Notes under the pieces: model-generated
Database searches by the model: none
Seen by the model: the letters and a program-made list of their open reading frames with translations, nothing else
Told to the model about the DNA's origin: nothing
Program-made: the position numbers and the translations under genes
Part shown: in pieces, positions 23,394 to 32,150 of the stretch
Layout of the letters: each line of letters opens with the position of its first letter
How positions within the stretch are numbered: position 1 is the first letter of the stretch
From: CAZOVB01 sp046541415
GTDB lineage: Bacteria > Planctomycetota > Phycisphaerae > SM23-33
Length of the DNA stretch: 33,313 nucleotides
Direction of reading: 5' to 3'
NCBI GenBank assembly: GCA_046541415.1
Contig: JBKHDI010000040.1
Location: 1 to 33,313, forward strand

Positions 23394-24500
23394 CTATTCT
23401 CCTGCGATGGATTCGCGGACGACGCGTCCGGGCTCGACGTCGTCGCGCAGGCCCTTGTAGGCGGCCTGCTGGATCTGCTTTCCCCGCGGCCAGCGGCGGA
23501 ACTCGACCTGGGCGACCAGCCGCGGCTGGACGTACTGCACGTCGCCGCCGGGATCGGCGACGAAGGGGCAGTCATCGGTGGCGAATTTCTCCAGCAGGCG
23601 CCTCAGTTGCTTGTGGTCTGCGGCGGCAAAGCCCGTTCCGACGCTGCCGGCCAGTTGCAGCCGTCCGCCGTCGTAGTAGCCGACCTTCAGCGAACCGATC
23701 CGCCGGGCGTCCTTCTGCTGGGCGACCCAGCCGCCGATGACGAACTCCTGGCCGTGGACGATCTTGATCTTGCGCCACAGTCCTGTCCGCTGACCCGGTT
23801 GGTACGGGCTGTCGAGTCGCTTGGCCATCACGCCCTCCAGCCCCACCTTGCGGGCCGCGGACAGCATGTCGCTGCCCTTGCCCGTGTGCGACGGCGGGAC
23901 GCGGAGGTGCGGGTGGTCCAGTTCGGCTGATTCGAGAATCTCGCGACGGTCGCGGTATGGCAGGTCCGTCAGGTCCCGGCCTGACTCGTAGAGCACGTCG
24001 AAGAGGTAGAACTGGATGGGCACCCTGGCGGCCGCGGCGGCCAGGTCCCGCCGGCGGTGCATTCGCTTCTGCAGCAGCGGGAAGCTGGGCCTGCCCTTTT
24101 CGTCCAAAGCGACGATCTCGCCATCCAGCACGATCGGCCCGGGCAAGCAATCACCCAGTTGTGACAGTTCGGGGTATCGCCCGGTGATGGGCTTTCCGTT
24201 GCGGCTGAAAATTCGCAGCGAGTGGCCGTCGAAGCGGCAGATTGCGCGCACGCCGTCCCACTTGTACTCGAAGCCCCAGTTGACCGGGTCGCCGGGCAGG
24301 CTGCTGCTGACCGCCAGCATCGGCTCGACATTGGCCGGCACCGGCTGGCTGCATTCCGGGCAGAGCGGCTCGGGCCCGTCCGGCAGGCAGTGCGGGCAGA
24401 CGGTCGCATCGCACGACCAGCAGTGGCGGTTCTCATCGTAGCGGTAGGTCTGGTGACAGAAGGGACATTCGAGTTGTTCGACCTGCTGTTGGGCATCCAT
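23394..24500 (-). CDS. ligD (ligase domain): ATP-dependent DNA ligase (LigD ligase domain) with N-terminal double zinc-ribbon
   Basis: The 368-residue ATP-dependent ligase seals breaks in the NHEJ pathway. The nucleotidyl-transfer lysine is K80 in EYKWDG. Other ligase motifs are LDGEIVAL, FYLFDVLY, EGVMAKR and WRKIKI, and an OB-fold C-terminal part follows (VIGGWVAQQK onward). Unusually, the first 50 residues hold eight cysteines in four CxxC pairs (12/15, 27/30, 35/38, 47/50), predicting a two-zinc ribbon or treble-clef module ahead of the normal PMLA start of the ligase. LigD ligase domains usually begin directly at that PMLA. It lies between the two Ku genes (gaps of 5 and 2 bp). The zinc module may bind DNA or Ku; that is inference. 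Confidence 0.92.
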   Translation of the reverse strand: MDAQQQVEQLECPFCHQTYRYDENRHCWSCDATVCPHCLPDGPEPLCPECSQPVPANVEPMLAVSSSLPGDPVNWGFEYKWDGVRAICRFDGHSLRIFSRNGKPITGRYPELSQLGDCLPGPIVLDGEIVALDEKGRPSFPLLQKRMHRRRDLAAAAARVPIQFYLFDVLYESGRDLTDLPYRDRREILESAELDHPHLRVPPSHTGKGSDMLSAARKVGLEGVMAKRLDSPYQPGQRTGLWRKIKIVHGQEFVIGGWVAQQKDARRIGSLKVGYYDGGRLQLAGSVGTGFAAADHKQLRRLLEKFATDDCPFVADPGGDVQYVQPRLVAQVEFRRWPRGKQIQQAAYKGLRDDVEPGRVVRESIAGE

Positions 24501-24505
24501 GCGTA

Positions 24506-25300
24506 TCAGCCTTTCGATTTCTGTTTGTTCTTGCGAGCCTGCTGGAGGCTGGCTTCCAGGGCGGCCTGGAGATCGTCGGGTACCTCCGGCGGGGCCTGCT
24601 TGATCTTCTTGGGCTTGGGCGTCTTGCCCTCTGCCTTGGTGCGGACCAGCTCGGCCAGGCGCCGGCGGAATTCGTCGTCGTACTGCTCGGGCTGGAACGC
24701 ATCGGCCAGCTCGTCGATGAGGTACCTGGCGGTCTTGCGTTCGGCGGCCTTGACTTCCGGCTTGGGCAGGTCGAGCTGGTTGACCTCGGCCACCTCGTCG
24801 GGGTAATGCAGCGTCACCAGGCCCAGCGTCTGGCCGGAAAGCTCCAGCACGCCGTCGTAATCGCGTTTGCGCATCGTCCAGCTGCAGATGCCCACCCGTT
24901 TGGTCTTGGCCAGCCCGCGGCGCAGGAGACGGTAGGCGTCGACGTCGCCGTCGGGCCCGAGATGGTACGGCCGATCGTAGTAGCGCGGGTCGATCTGCTC
25001 GGGCGATACGAAGCGTTTGACTTCGATGACGCGGCTGGACTCGGGGGCCAGTTCGTCCAGCTGCTGGGGCTCGACGCGGACGTACTCGTCCTGCCCGACC
25101 TGGAGTCCCTTGACCAGTTCGTCGCTTTCGACGGGCTTGTCCTCGGCGAGGCAGACCATCTGCTGCTTGAGGCGGACCTTGTCCTGGTCGTGGATGGTGT
25201 GAAAGTGGATGTTGCGGTCTTCGATGGCGGCGTAGAGTTTGACCGGCACGGCGATCGAGCCGAACTGGATGATTCCCTTGTAGAATGCTCTGCGGCCCAT
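24506..25300 (-). CDS. ku: Ku DNA end-binding protein, first copy (Ku-A)
   Basis: The 264-residue Ku protein opens the NHEJ operon. Ku landmarks are FYKGIIQFGSIAVPVKLY at the N-terminus, FHTIHDQDKVRLKQQMVC, IDPRYYDRPYHLGP (about 103-116), and the R-x-Y-D-G-V-L-E-L and HYPDEV segments. Its C-terminal tail is basic and Lys/Pro-rich (KAEGKTPKPKKIKQ, then KNKQKSKG at the end), unlike the acidic tail of Ku-B; basic tails in bacterial Ku bind DNA. ATG 25300 has AGGGA 5 bp upstream. Two Ku proteins in one operon may form heterodimers, as reported where rhizobia carry several Ku genes, or act under different conditions. Confidence 0.95.
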   Translation of the reverse strand: MGRRAFYKGIIQFGSIAVPVKLYAAIEDRNIHFHTIHDQDKVRLKQQMVCLAEDKPVESDELVKGLQVGQDEYVRVEPQQLDELAPESSRVIEVKRFVSPEQIDPRYYDRPYHLGPDGDVDAYRLLRRGLAKTKRVGICSWTMRKRDYDGVLELSGQTLGLVTLHYPDEVAEVNQLDLPKPEVKAAERKTARYLIDELADAFQPEQYDDEFRRRLAELVRTKAEGKTPKPKKIKQAPPEVPDDLQAALEASLQQARKNKQKSKG

Positions 25301-25336
25301 GGCGGTCCCTGCTCAGCGGGTTGTGATTGCAGGGGA

Positions 25337-25342
25337 ATTGTA
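25337..25342 (-). promoter_or_regulatory. -10 element of the NHEJ operon
   Basis: TACAAT reads leftward from 25342 to 25337. Transcription would start near 25330, giving a leader of about 30 nt before Ku-A. No good -35 is seen. The rest of the divergent gap (25343-25444) has TTGCAA about 60 bp before the MFS start as a possible rightward -35, but no clear -10. Confidence 0.55.
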
Positions 25343-25444
25343 TCGGCGTCGCGTGGGGCGGGAGCAGATTCGCAACCCCGCCCTTGCAATCGGCCGGGGG
25401 TGCTGCTCTGCTTTGGGACCCTGTTGAGATTGGAGAATCGATCC

Positions 25445-26854
25445 TTGTCCCGCTGGCACGACATTCCTTTCCGCCCCCGCCGCTGGCCTTTCTTCTACGG
25501 ATGGTTCATCCTGGTCGTCGGCACGCTGGGGGTGCTGATGAGCATCCCGGGTCAGACGATGGGTGTTTCGCCCTTTACCGATCCGCTGCTGGCGGCGCTG
25601 TCGCTGACGAGGTCGCAACTGTCGCTGGCGTACATGGTGGGCACGGGCTTAAGTGCGCTGCTGCTGACCCCGGCGGGCAAGCTGTATGACAAGCTGGGCG
25701 CCCGGGCGATGGGCACGGGCGTCTGCGTGGCTTTGGCGCTGGTGCTGCTGTATCTCAGCCAGATCGACCGGATCTCCGGCGGGCTGCGGTCGGTCGGCCT
25801 CCACCCGCTGGTGGCCAACTTCAGCCCGATCCTGCTGGGCTTCTGGATGGTCCGCCTGACCGGTCAGGGCGTGCTGACGCTGATCAGCCGGAACATGGTG
25901 ATGAAGTGGTTCGACCACCACCGGGGCCTGGCCAACGGGATCATGGCGGTCTTCGTGGCGCTGGGGTTCTCGCTGGCCCCGCTGCTGCTGCTGGCGATGA
26001 AGAACGGCTTCGGCTGGCGCGGGGCGTGGCAGGTGATGGCCGCGGCGATCGGGGGCGGTTTTGCCCTGGTAGTCTGGCTGACCTGGCGGGACAACCCGGA
26101 ACAGTGCGGCCTGAGCCCCGACGGGGCCAGCGACGAGCTGACGGCCGAGCGTCACAAGCAGCGCCCCGTTCGCAAGCAGTTCACCCTGGCCGAGGCGGCG
26201 CGGACGTACGCGTTCTGGACGTTCTCGCTTTCGCTTGCGATGTTCGGCCTGTACCAGACAGGGCTGACGTTCCACCTGAGATCGATCTTCGCCGAAAAGG
26301 AAATGTCCGAGCAGGTGGCCTACTCGATCTTCCTGCCTGCGACGGTCATCTCGATTCCGCTGAGCCTGGCCGGCGGCTGGATCGGCGACCACATCCAGCT
26401 CAAGCGCCTGCTGTCGGTGATGGTGCTGGGCCTGGGCCTTTCGATGGTCGGGCTGATGATCCTGGGCATTGATGCCGGCAGGTTCACCATCCGCCTTTCC
26501 GGCGACTGGTCCATCGGCGGCGGGCTGGGCTTCTGGACCCTGGTGGTGGGCAACGGCATCTGCGGGGGGCTTTTCGGGGTGCTCTCGGCCTTTACCTGGC
26601 CGAAGTACTTCGGGCGCGAGCACCTCGGCGCCGTCAGCGGGCTGAACATGGCCCTGGTGGTCTTCGGCTCGGCGATCGGGCCGCTGGCCTTCAGCCTGGG
26701 ACTGGACTGGACGAAAACGTACGCCGCCGCCGCCCTGGCCTGCCTCTGCTTCACCGCCCTGCTCTTCATCGGCTCGTTTTTTGCCAACGACCCGCATCCG
26801 GACAAGCCCCGCGTCCGACCCGACGAGAATGTCGAGCCGGACGCGCAGGATTAG
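25445..26854 (+). CDS. Major facilitator superfamily transporter
   Basis: The 469-residue MFS permease has about 12 hydrophobic helices. FFYGWFILVVGTLG opens helix 1. The loop 2-3 region reads GKLYDKLGAR, the MFS signature for a conserved gating loop; GFGWRGAW follows helix 5. A central cytoplasmic loop at about 220-250 is charged. The style resembles the OFA/monocarboxylate group, but the substrate cannot be named. TTG 25445 is chosen because GGAGA lies 7 bp upstream and helix 1 begins soon after. An open frame extends back to 24806, but that is antisense to Ku-A and is discarded. Gene 3' ends meet the lyase gene 18 bp away; a small GGATT/AATCC hairpin (26848-26862) lies at the junction. Confidence 0.85.
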   Translation: MSRWHDIPFRPRRWPFFYGWFILVVGTLGVLMSIPGQTMGVSPFTDPLLAALSLTRSQLSLAYMVGTGLSALLLTPAGKLYDKLGARAMGTGVCVALALVLLYLSQIDRISGGLRSVGLHPLVANFSPILLGFWMVRLTGQGVLTLISRNMVMKWFDHHRGLANGIMAVFVALGFSLAPLLLLAMKNGFGWRGAWQVMAAAIGGGFALVVWLTWRDNPEQCGLSPDGASDELTAERHKQRPVRKQFTLAEAARTYAFWTFSLSLAMFGLYQTGLTFHLRSIFAEKEMSEQVAYSIFLPATVISIPLSLAGGWIGDHIQLKRLLSVMVLGLGLSMVGLMILGIDAGRFTIRLSGDWSIGGGLGFWTLVVGNGICGGLFGVLSAFTWPKYFGREHLGAVSGLNMALVVFGSAIGPLAFSLGLDWTKTYAAAALACLCFTALLFIGSFFANDPHPDKPRVRPDENVEPDAQD

Positions 26855-26872
26855 GAGAATCCGCCCGCCGAT

Positions 26873-29215
26873 TCAGTCGGCCGAGCCGGCCCCCAGGCCG
26901 TTGAGTCGGATCCGGCCCTTGCCCGGCAGCAGGGAGACCCGCTTGCCATGGAAGGTCACCTCGGCCGGACCGGGAACGCCCATGTCCAGAGCGCTGATCG
27001 AACCGGACAGGCGAATCGTGTCCTTCCTGTCGCCCTTCTCGCGGCGGATCAGTGCGTAGTCGGTAAAGCTGAAGCTGTCCGCGCCGACCTGCAGTTTGGT
27101 CTGCTTTCCGGCTGCGTCGCCCAGCGCCAGCAGGATCAGGTCTTCCGGGCCGTCGGGGACCTTGATCGAAATGGCCATGACATTCCCATCCCCGGCGACG
27201 CGCTGAAAGCTGGTCTCGGGCGCATCGCCGGCCTTGCCCTTGAACGGCTCGTGCAGGGCCAGGAACGTCGTCTCTTTCGCGTTGCGTGTCACCAGCAGGC
27301 TGGTCCCCTCGCCGGATTTGATCCGCGGCGGGCGGGAGGCCAGCACGTGCGTCTGCTCGCCCGGGAGCATCGAGACCCGCACGCCGGTCGGTTCGAGGCC
27401 ATTCTCCTCGCCTCTGGCGATGACCACGGAAAAGCCTTTGCTCCCGGCCTCCAGGACCTGCGTATCGAACAGGTGAGGCTTGGTCAGGCGCTTCTTCTCG
27501 GCTGCGTCGGACCACTCGGCCAGAGGCTTGAATCCCCGGGCATCGCCCTCGGCCAGGGCCCCGAAGGCCAGCACCTGCCAGTCGTACACGCGGGGGCGGC
27601 TGGAGACCAACGCGAACGCGTCGAAGAGATACTCGTCGGTCAGCACCAGGGCGCGTTCCATCTCGACATCCGGGTAGACCCCGGCTGCCCGGACGGCCGT
27701 GAACCGCGCCGGACCGGTAAGCTCCTTGCGGATCCGGTGGTTCGGCGTCCCTGCGTTGCCCCGATCGACCGGCTGGGCCTTGAGCCCGTCGACAACCACC
27801 CCGCAATGGCCTCGAACGTGGTCCTTCCACGGGTCGCCGCCTGCGTAGCCTTTCCTGCCCTCGGGGCGTCCCATCCGGTGATAGACCAGGCGATTATTGG
27901 CCACGTACTGCAGGATCGAGAAGCAGTCGTGGACGTAATGGACGTAGTACATGGCGAACTGCAGCCCGACGGCCGGGGCGTCCGATTCCCAGTACTTCGG
28001 CGAATGCTCCGCCTTGAGCAGCGCAAAGCCCCGCTCCTCACTGACCACCGACTCGACCGAAGGCGGCTGGACCTTGTCCGGATCGATCGGCGACAGCCCC
28101 CAGTACAGGCTGGGCAGGTAAAGCTCGTCGCCGGGCTTGCGCATCTGGGCCAGGAAGTAATCGAAGCCCACGTCGGGCCAGCGCCGGTGGCCGATCTCGA
28201 ACCAGCCCGGCTGGCGCATCTTGGGCAGCGGGCCGTTCATGTGGGCCGTCGACCACCATTTCTGGCTGGTCTTGCCCTTCTGGTTGTACCCGTGGACCAG
28301 CAGGATGTCCCCGGCGTCGCCCATCGTCAGCGACATGTACGTCGGCGTCGCGGCCCGGCCCTTCTCGATCCGCGGGTAGGCGACGGTAATCAGCATCTGC
28401 AGGTACTTCTTCATCGTCGCCCCGCCCTGGCCGACGTACCCGTAGCCGTACTGGCCCAGGCCCAGCCGCTCGAGCCCCTCGCAGTACATCAGCATCGTGC
28501 CGATGTTGGAGTAGTACTTTCCGAACTCCTCCATGTAGAACTGCTCGTCGGCGATGTACTCGTCGAAGAACCACTTCCAGCCGCCCTGGGAGCGGAACAT
28601 CTTCTCGACCAGGTCCTTGTCCCTCAAAGCCACCGCCATCAGGTGCGTGCCGATCGCCCGGGGCCAGTGCATGTTGGGCAGCCAGCTGGTCCGGTCGTAC
28701 TTGAACGCCGGGTGCCACGGCTTGTGCCCTGCCAGGTGGAACTCGATGTAGCTGCGCAGCGATGCCTCCACCCCCGCCCGCTGTTCGGCCGTCAACTCGT
28801 GGTAGAGCACGTCGTACCGAAGCGTATTGAGCGTCTGCTCGTCGCGCATGTGGCGGTCGCCGCCGGAGGGCATGCCCTCGTTCCACTTGAGCTTGTCCAG
28901 GTCGACGTCCCACGTCATCGGCTGGGGCTTGGTGCCGATGAACTTCAACAGCCTCTCCTTCTCGGCCTGGCCGGCCTTTTCATCACCCATCACCATGTAG
29001 TTGAACAGATTCCACAAGGTCGGATTGACCTTGGCGATCTCGGTGTTCTTCATGTTCTCGTACTGCTTTTTCGCCATCGGATCCGACTCGATCCGCTTGC
29101 GCAGGGCGGCGGCCTCCTCGGGCGTCCAGAGCAGGAACGGATGGTCGGGCATCTCGGCCCGGGCAGCGCCGGCCGCGGCCAGCAACAACAGAACGATCCA
29201 ACGTTTACGAAGCAT
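26873..29215 (-). CDS. Secreted heparinase II/III-like protein (putative polysaccharide lyase)
   Basis: The 780-residue exported protein has a signal peptide MLRKRWIVLLLLAAAGAARA, likely cut before EMPDHPF. The DHPFLLWTPEEAAALRKRI opening is the typical start of an alpha/alpha-toroid lyase. A middle helical domain (about 40-400) carries SNIGTMLMYCEGLERLG near 236. A C-terminal beta-sandwich domain begins near 440 and includes DHVRGHCGVVVDG (about 465-477), the heparinase II/III motif with His. In this superfamily the enzymes cleave uronic acid polysaccharides by beta-elimination. The start is ATG 29215 with AGGAGA 6 bp upstream; a longer frame to 29383 overlaps the preceding gene. It lies 46 bp after a second lyase-like gene, an operon. 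The exact substrate is not readable. Confidence 0.72.
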   Translation of the reverse strand: MLRKRWIVLLLLAAAGAARAEMPDHPFLLWTPEEAAALRKRIESDPMAKKQYENMKNTEIAKVNPTLWNLFNYMVMGDEKAGQAEKERLLKFIGTKPQPMTWDVDLDKLKWNEGMPSGGDRHMRDEQTLNTLRYDVLYHELTAEQRAGVEASLRSYIEFHLAGHKPWHPAFKYDRTSWLPNMHWPRAIGTHLMAVALRDKDLVEKMFRSQGGWKWFFDEYIADEQFYMEEFGKYYSNIGTMLMYCEGLERLGLGQYGYGYVGQGGATMKKYLQMLITVAYPRIEKGRAATPTYMSLTMGDAGDILLVHGYNQKGKTSQKWWSTAHMNGPLPKMRQPGWFEIGHRRWPDVGFDYFLAQMRKPGDELYLPSLYWGLSPIDPDKVQPPSVESVVSEERGFALLKAEHSPKYWESDAPAVGLQFAMYYVHYVHDCFSILQYVANNRLVYHRMGRPEGRKGYAGGDPWKDHVRGHCGVVVDGLKAQPVDRGNAGTPNHRIRKELTGPARFTAVRAAGVYPDVEMERALVLTDEYLFDAFALVSSRPRVYDWQVLAFGALAEGDARGFKPLAEWSDAAEKKRLTKPHLFDTQVLEAGSKGFSVVIARGEENGLEPTGVRVSMLPGEQTHVLASRPPRIKSGEGTSLLVTRNAKETTFLALHEPFKGKAGDAPETSFQRVAGDGNVMAISIKVPDGPEDLILLALGDAAGKQTKLQVGADSFSFTDYALIRREKGDRKDTIRLSGSISALDMGVPGPAEVTFHGKRVSLLPGKGRIRLNGLGAGSAD

Positions 29216-29261
29216 AAGGCATCTCCTGGTCAGCAGGTTGATATTCAGGTCAAACGGACGG

Positions 29262-31997
29262 TCAGTCCAGCGGGTCGAAGACGAACCGTTGGTTCTGGTA
29301 ACGGTAGACTTGCGATCCGACGCGGATCTGCCCGTCCTTCCATTCGATCTGCGGTTTCTTCTCGCGGTCGATGGTGCTGACAATCGTCACGCGCCCATCC
29401 TGTTTCAGCAACTTCTCCTGGACGGCCAGGCCGCCGTACGGCTCGCGGCCCTTCTGGCGGTCCTTGGCGTCGCGCTGGGCGTTCTTCTCGAACTCCTCGG
29501 CCAGGCGATCGTTCTGCGACGAGACGATCACCACCAAATCCGCCCCGCTCTTGCCCGAAAGGTCCACCGCCAGGGCCCCTTCGTCGGGCCCGTAGAAGAA
29601 CGGACGCATGCCCATCGAGAACGAGCCGTCCTCGGCCACCTCGTAGCCCGTGGGCTTGTAGTGGCCGAAGCGCGAGACCAGGTTCAACTTGCGCCCGTAG
29701 GCACGGACCATGACCTTTCCGCGTCCCTGGCCCCGGTGGTATCCCCAGGGCCCGCCGCCGGTGGAGAAGGTCACGACGATGTCGTCGGCGTCTTTCCAGC
29801 GGTTGCGCGAGACGTAGAAGTCATTGACGGTGTCGGCCACGTGCTTGGGCAGGACCTGACCGGGGTTGACCGGCTCGACGCCGATGGGCCAGTTGACCAT
29901 CGCGTGGACCGCGTGGTGCGGATAAACGAAGGCGTTGAAGCTCGGGCCCTGGCCGCCCATCCATTCCGGCCGGCCGTTGCGCTCCCAGGTTTCCACGAAG
30001 TTCTCGTACGTCCAAAGCACCGCCGGGACGTACTTCGGCTCGACGGCCCCGAAGCCGAACGCGAAGTCGCCGGAGTGCGAGAGCATCGGCGCCCGGCTGT
30101 ACATGCGGTCGTCGCCGTACGTGCCCCGGTTCAGCAGCAGCGGGTGCCCCCCGCCGTCGCGCGTCAGCCACATCACCCATCGCAGGGTCGAGAACTGCGG
30201 ATGGGGCCTGGCCGAGATGTAGTCCCGCCCGGTGACGTTCCGCAGGGCCTGGAGCGCCTCGGTCAGCCCGCCGTTTACAGACAGGCGGGACGGGTGGGGC
30301 CCCTCCTGGTACCACCCGCCCTCGCCCTGTCCGTAGTAGAAGTAGTTCGGGATCATCTGCTCGAAGTCCGCGATCCGCCGGCGGACCAGCTCGTTGTCGA
30401 CCCCGGGGTCGCCCAGGATCGCCAGCATGGCCGTCAGCCCGCCGATGAACGAGCCGTAGTGATTGCTCGCCGGTGGGTAGCCGGTCCGCCCGGCCAGCGT
30501 CTGGATGTCGATGCGATTCTCGGTCTCGGCCAACTGTTTGCTGTAGTTCTGCAGCTCGGCGGCGACTTTCCTGCGGAACTCCGCATCCCAGCCGTCATAG
30601 GCCAGGTCGTAGGCCAGGGCCACCGAAGCCAGCAGCGAGCCGGCCCGCATCATCGTTCCCGGCCTCTGCCAGGCGTAGCGGTTGTCGCGGTCGATCGCCC
30701 CGTCGAACATCATCTCGACCGACTTGCGGGCCAGGTCGGCGTACAACTGCTCGCCGGTCAGCTGGTAGAGCATCGCGTAGCCGGGGGCGTGGAAACTCGT
30801 AAAGACGGTCCCGGCCGGGCGCGACAGGTCGCTGCGATTGACGTTGCCCGGCTTGACCTTGTTCATGTTCTCCGGAATCTTCTTTCCGTCGTTGCCCAGC
30901 AGCGTGCGGAGGCGCTGGACGATCTGCCGGCCCGTCTCGGTCTTGGCCCGGGCGCGGATCCGCTGGATCTCGTCCTTGCGGAACAGCAGGCGCGGGTGCT
31001 CCCCGGCAGCCGGGGCGCCGAAACCCTCCGACTCGACGAACCAGGGCCTGGTGTCGATCTTGTACATCCATCTGTAGTCTTCCGACTTCAGGTCCCTGCC
31101 GCCGCCGTACTCCCACGTGGGCCCGCCGCCGTTGAAGACCCGACGCGGCAGCGATGGCGAGTCGACGGGCTCGGCGACCACCTGCACCACGAACAGCCCG
31201 GAGATTACCGAGCCGTCGAACTTCAGCAGGTACTTCGCGTCGGGCGCACTGGCAATGTCGACAGCCCGGGCCGGGATGGGAATCTCCGCGGTGATCCTCT
31301 GCCTCCGCGGGTCCCACTCGAACTGCCCCGCCTCCAACTCGACCCAGCGGTGGGCCCAGCGGTTCCAGCTCATGCCGATCCGCGCCGAGTCGACCTGGCC
31401 CCCCGATGTGGCGATCTGGACTTCCATGTACGGAAAATCGAGGTCGTCGATCTTCACCGGGAACAGTTGGCCGGCCAGGATCGCCTGGGGCTGCTCCTGG
31501 CGCGGAGCGATCCGCCCGGAGATCTTGCCCGACGCCTTGGTCTGCTCGTGCGTTGCCTTGTATGTCCCGTCGATCTTCCAGGCCCCCTGCTCGCCGCGCG
31601 AGAGTTTGCCTTTCAGCTCAGCGGTAACCTCCGAAACCGACCCGTCCTTGGGAACCCAGCGGTCCGGGTTCATCGTGATCTGCAGCCTGGCAGTGAAGGT
31701 CTTGTCGTTATGGTCGATGCTGACCTGGCTGTCGTGGACGCGGTGGGCGGAGCGGTTGAAACGATCGGCGAATGCGACCCCCCCAACCACCTTGCCCTCA
31801 ACCAGGTTCAGCCGCACCTGCAAGTCGCGGCCGACCTTCTTGCCCTCGTCGAAACCCCACAGGCGATCCAGGCGGATCTCCCAGGCCGCATCGCGAATAT
31901 CGACGCGGTCGCCGCCGGAAACAGCGCTCACAGGCCCGGTGACAGTCAGACAGAATGTATATAAACAAACGGACATGATGGCCGCATGCAGTCGCAT
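29262..31997 (-). CDS. Secreted heparinase II/III-family lyase with extra N-terminal beta domain
   Basis: The 911-residue protein has a signal peptide (MRLHAAIMSVCLYTFCLTVTG and on to about residue 25, ending PVSA). About 300 residues of predicted beta-structure follow, unlike anything in its neighbour, and may bind carbohydrate. The lyase part starts at EHPRLLFRKDEIQRIRAR. ASNHYGSFIGG places Asn512-His513 at the usual toroid catalytic position, and GGWYQEGPHPSRL near 565 holds the expected Tyr and Glu. A C-terminal beta-sandwich ends in YRYQNQRFVFDPLD. ATG 31997 has GGAGG 5 bp upstream; the frame continues to 32102 but without a better start. It is the first gene of the lyase pair, 98 bp downstream of a TTGTACAA palindrome. 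It is probably periplasmic or outer-surface and used for algal or glycosaminoglycan-like polymers. Confidence 0.78.
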   Translation of the reverse strand: MRLHAAIMSVCLYTFCLTVTGPVSAVSGGDRVDIRDAAWEIRLDRLWGFDEGKKVGRDLQVRLNLVEGKVVGGVAFADRFNRSAHRVHDSQVSIDHNDKTFTARLQITMNPDRWVPKDGSVSEVTAELKGKLSRGEQGAWKIDGTYKATHEQTKASGKISGRIAPRQEQPQAILAGQLFPVKIDDLDFPYMEVQIATSGGQVDSARIGMSWNRWAHRWVELEAGQFEWDPRRQRITAEIPIPARAVDIASAPDAKYLLKFDGSVISGLFVVQVVAEPVDSPSLPRRVFNGGGPTWEYGGGRDLKSEDYRWMYKIDTRPWFVESEGFGAPAAGEHPRLLFRKDEIQRIRARAKTETGRQIVQRLRTLLGNDGKKIPENMNKVKPGNVNRSDLSRPAGTVFTSFHAPGYAMLYQLTGEQLYADLARKSVEMMFDGAIDRDNRYAWQRPGTMMRAGSLLASVALAYDLAYDGWDAEFRRKVAAELQNYSKQLAETENRIDIQTLAGRTGYPPASNHYGSFIGGLTAMLAILGDPGVDNELVRRRIADFEQMIPNYFYYGQGEGGWYQEGPHPSRLSVNGGLTEALQALRNVTGRDYISARPHPQFSTLRWVMWLTRDGGGHPLLLNRGTYGDDRMYSRAPMLSHSGDFAFGFGAVEPKYVPAVLWTYENFVETWERNGRPEWMGGQGPSFNAFVYPHHAVHAMVNWPIGVEPVNPGQVLPKHVADTVNDFYVSRNRWKDADDIVVTFSTGGGPWGYHRGQGRGKVMVRAYGRKLNLVSRFGHYKPTGYEVAEDGSFSMGMRPFFYGPDEGALAVDLSGKSGADLVVIVSSQNDRLAEEFEKNAQRDAKDRQKGREPYGGLAVQEKLLKQDGRVTIVSTIDREKKPQIEWKDGQIRVGSQVYRYQNQRFVFDPLD

Positions 31998-32094
31998 GGA
32001 AGCCTCCGTCGGCCGTGTAAAAGGACGACGCCGCGCCGCCGGCGGAAGCTCGACGCACGGCAAAGCGTCGGGCTCCTGGCCCCGGATCGTCTGG

Positions 32095-32102
32095 TTGTAC
32101 AA
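32095..32102. promoter_or_regulatory. TTGTACAA palindrome upstream of the lyase operon
   Basis: The perfect 8-bp palindrome TTGTACAA lies in the 153-bp gap between the WYL regulator gene and the lyase operon. The same palindrome occurs at 33180-33187 over the proposed promoter of the regulator. On the leftward strand both read GTTGTACAA, so this may be a -10-like box (TACAAC), a shared operator, or both. Confidence 0.4.
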
Positions 32103-32150
32103 CGGGCGGACTGCTCGTTCGGGCCGCAGAAAAGCGCGGAAAACGCCCGG

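Noticed and set aside
26948..29380. Open frame of 810 codons on the + strand
   Set aside because: Same cause: a mirror of the 780-residue lyase gene, with His/Gln/Leu-rich low-complexity product and no ribosome site.
29001..31964. Open frame of 987 codons on the + strand across the lyase genes
   Set aside because: It is antisense to two clear secreted lyase genes and consists of Arg/Leu/Val/Asp-rich sequence without motifs. In GC-rich coding DNA the opposite strand often stays open.
32120..32149. Terminator after the WYL regulator gene
   Set aside because: CGGGC/GCCCG gives only a 5-bp stem with a 20-nt loop and no T-tract in the leftward direction.
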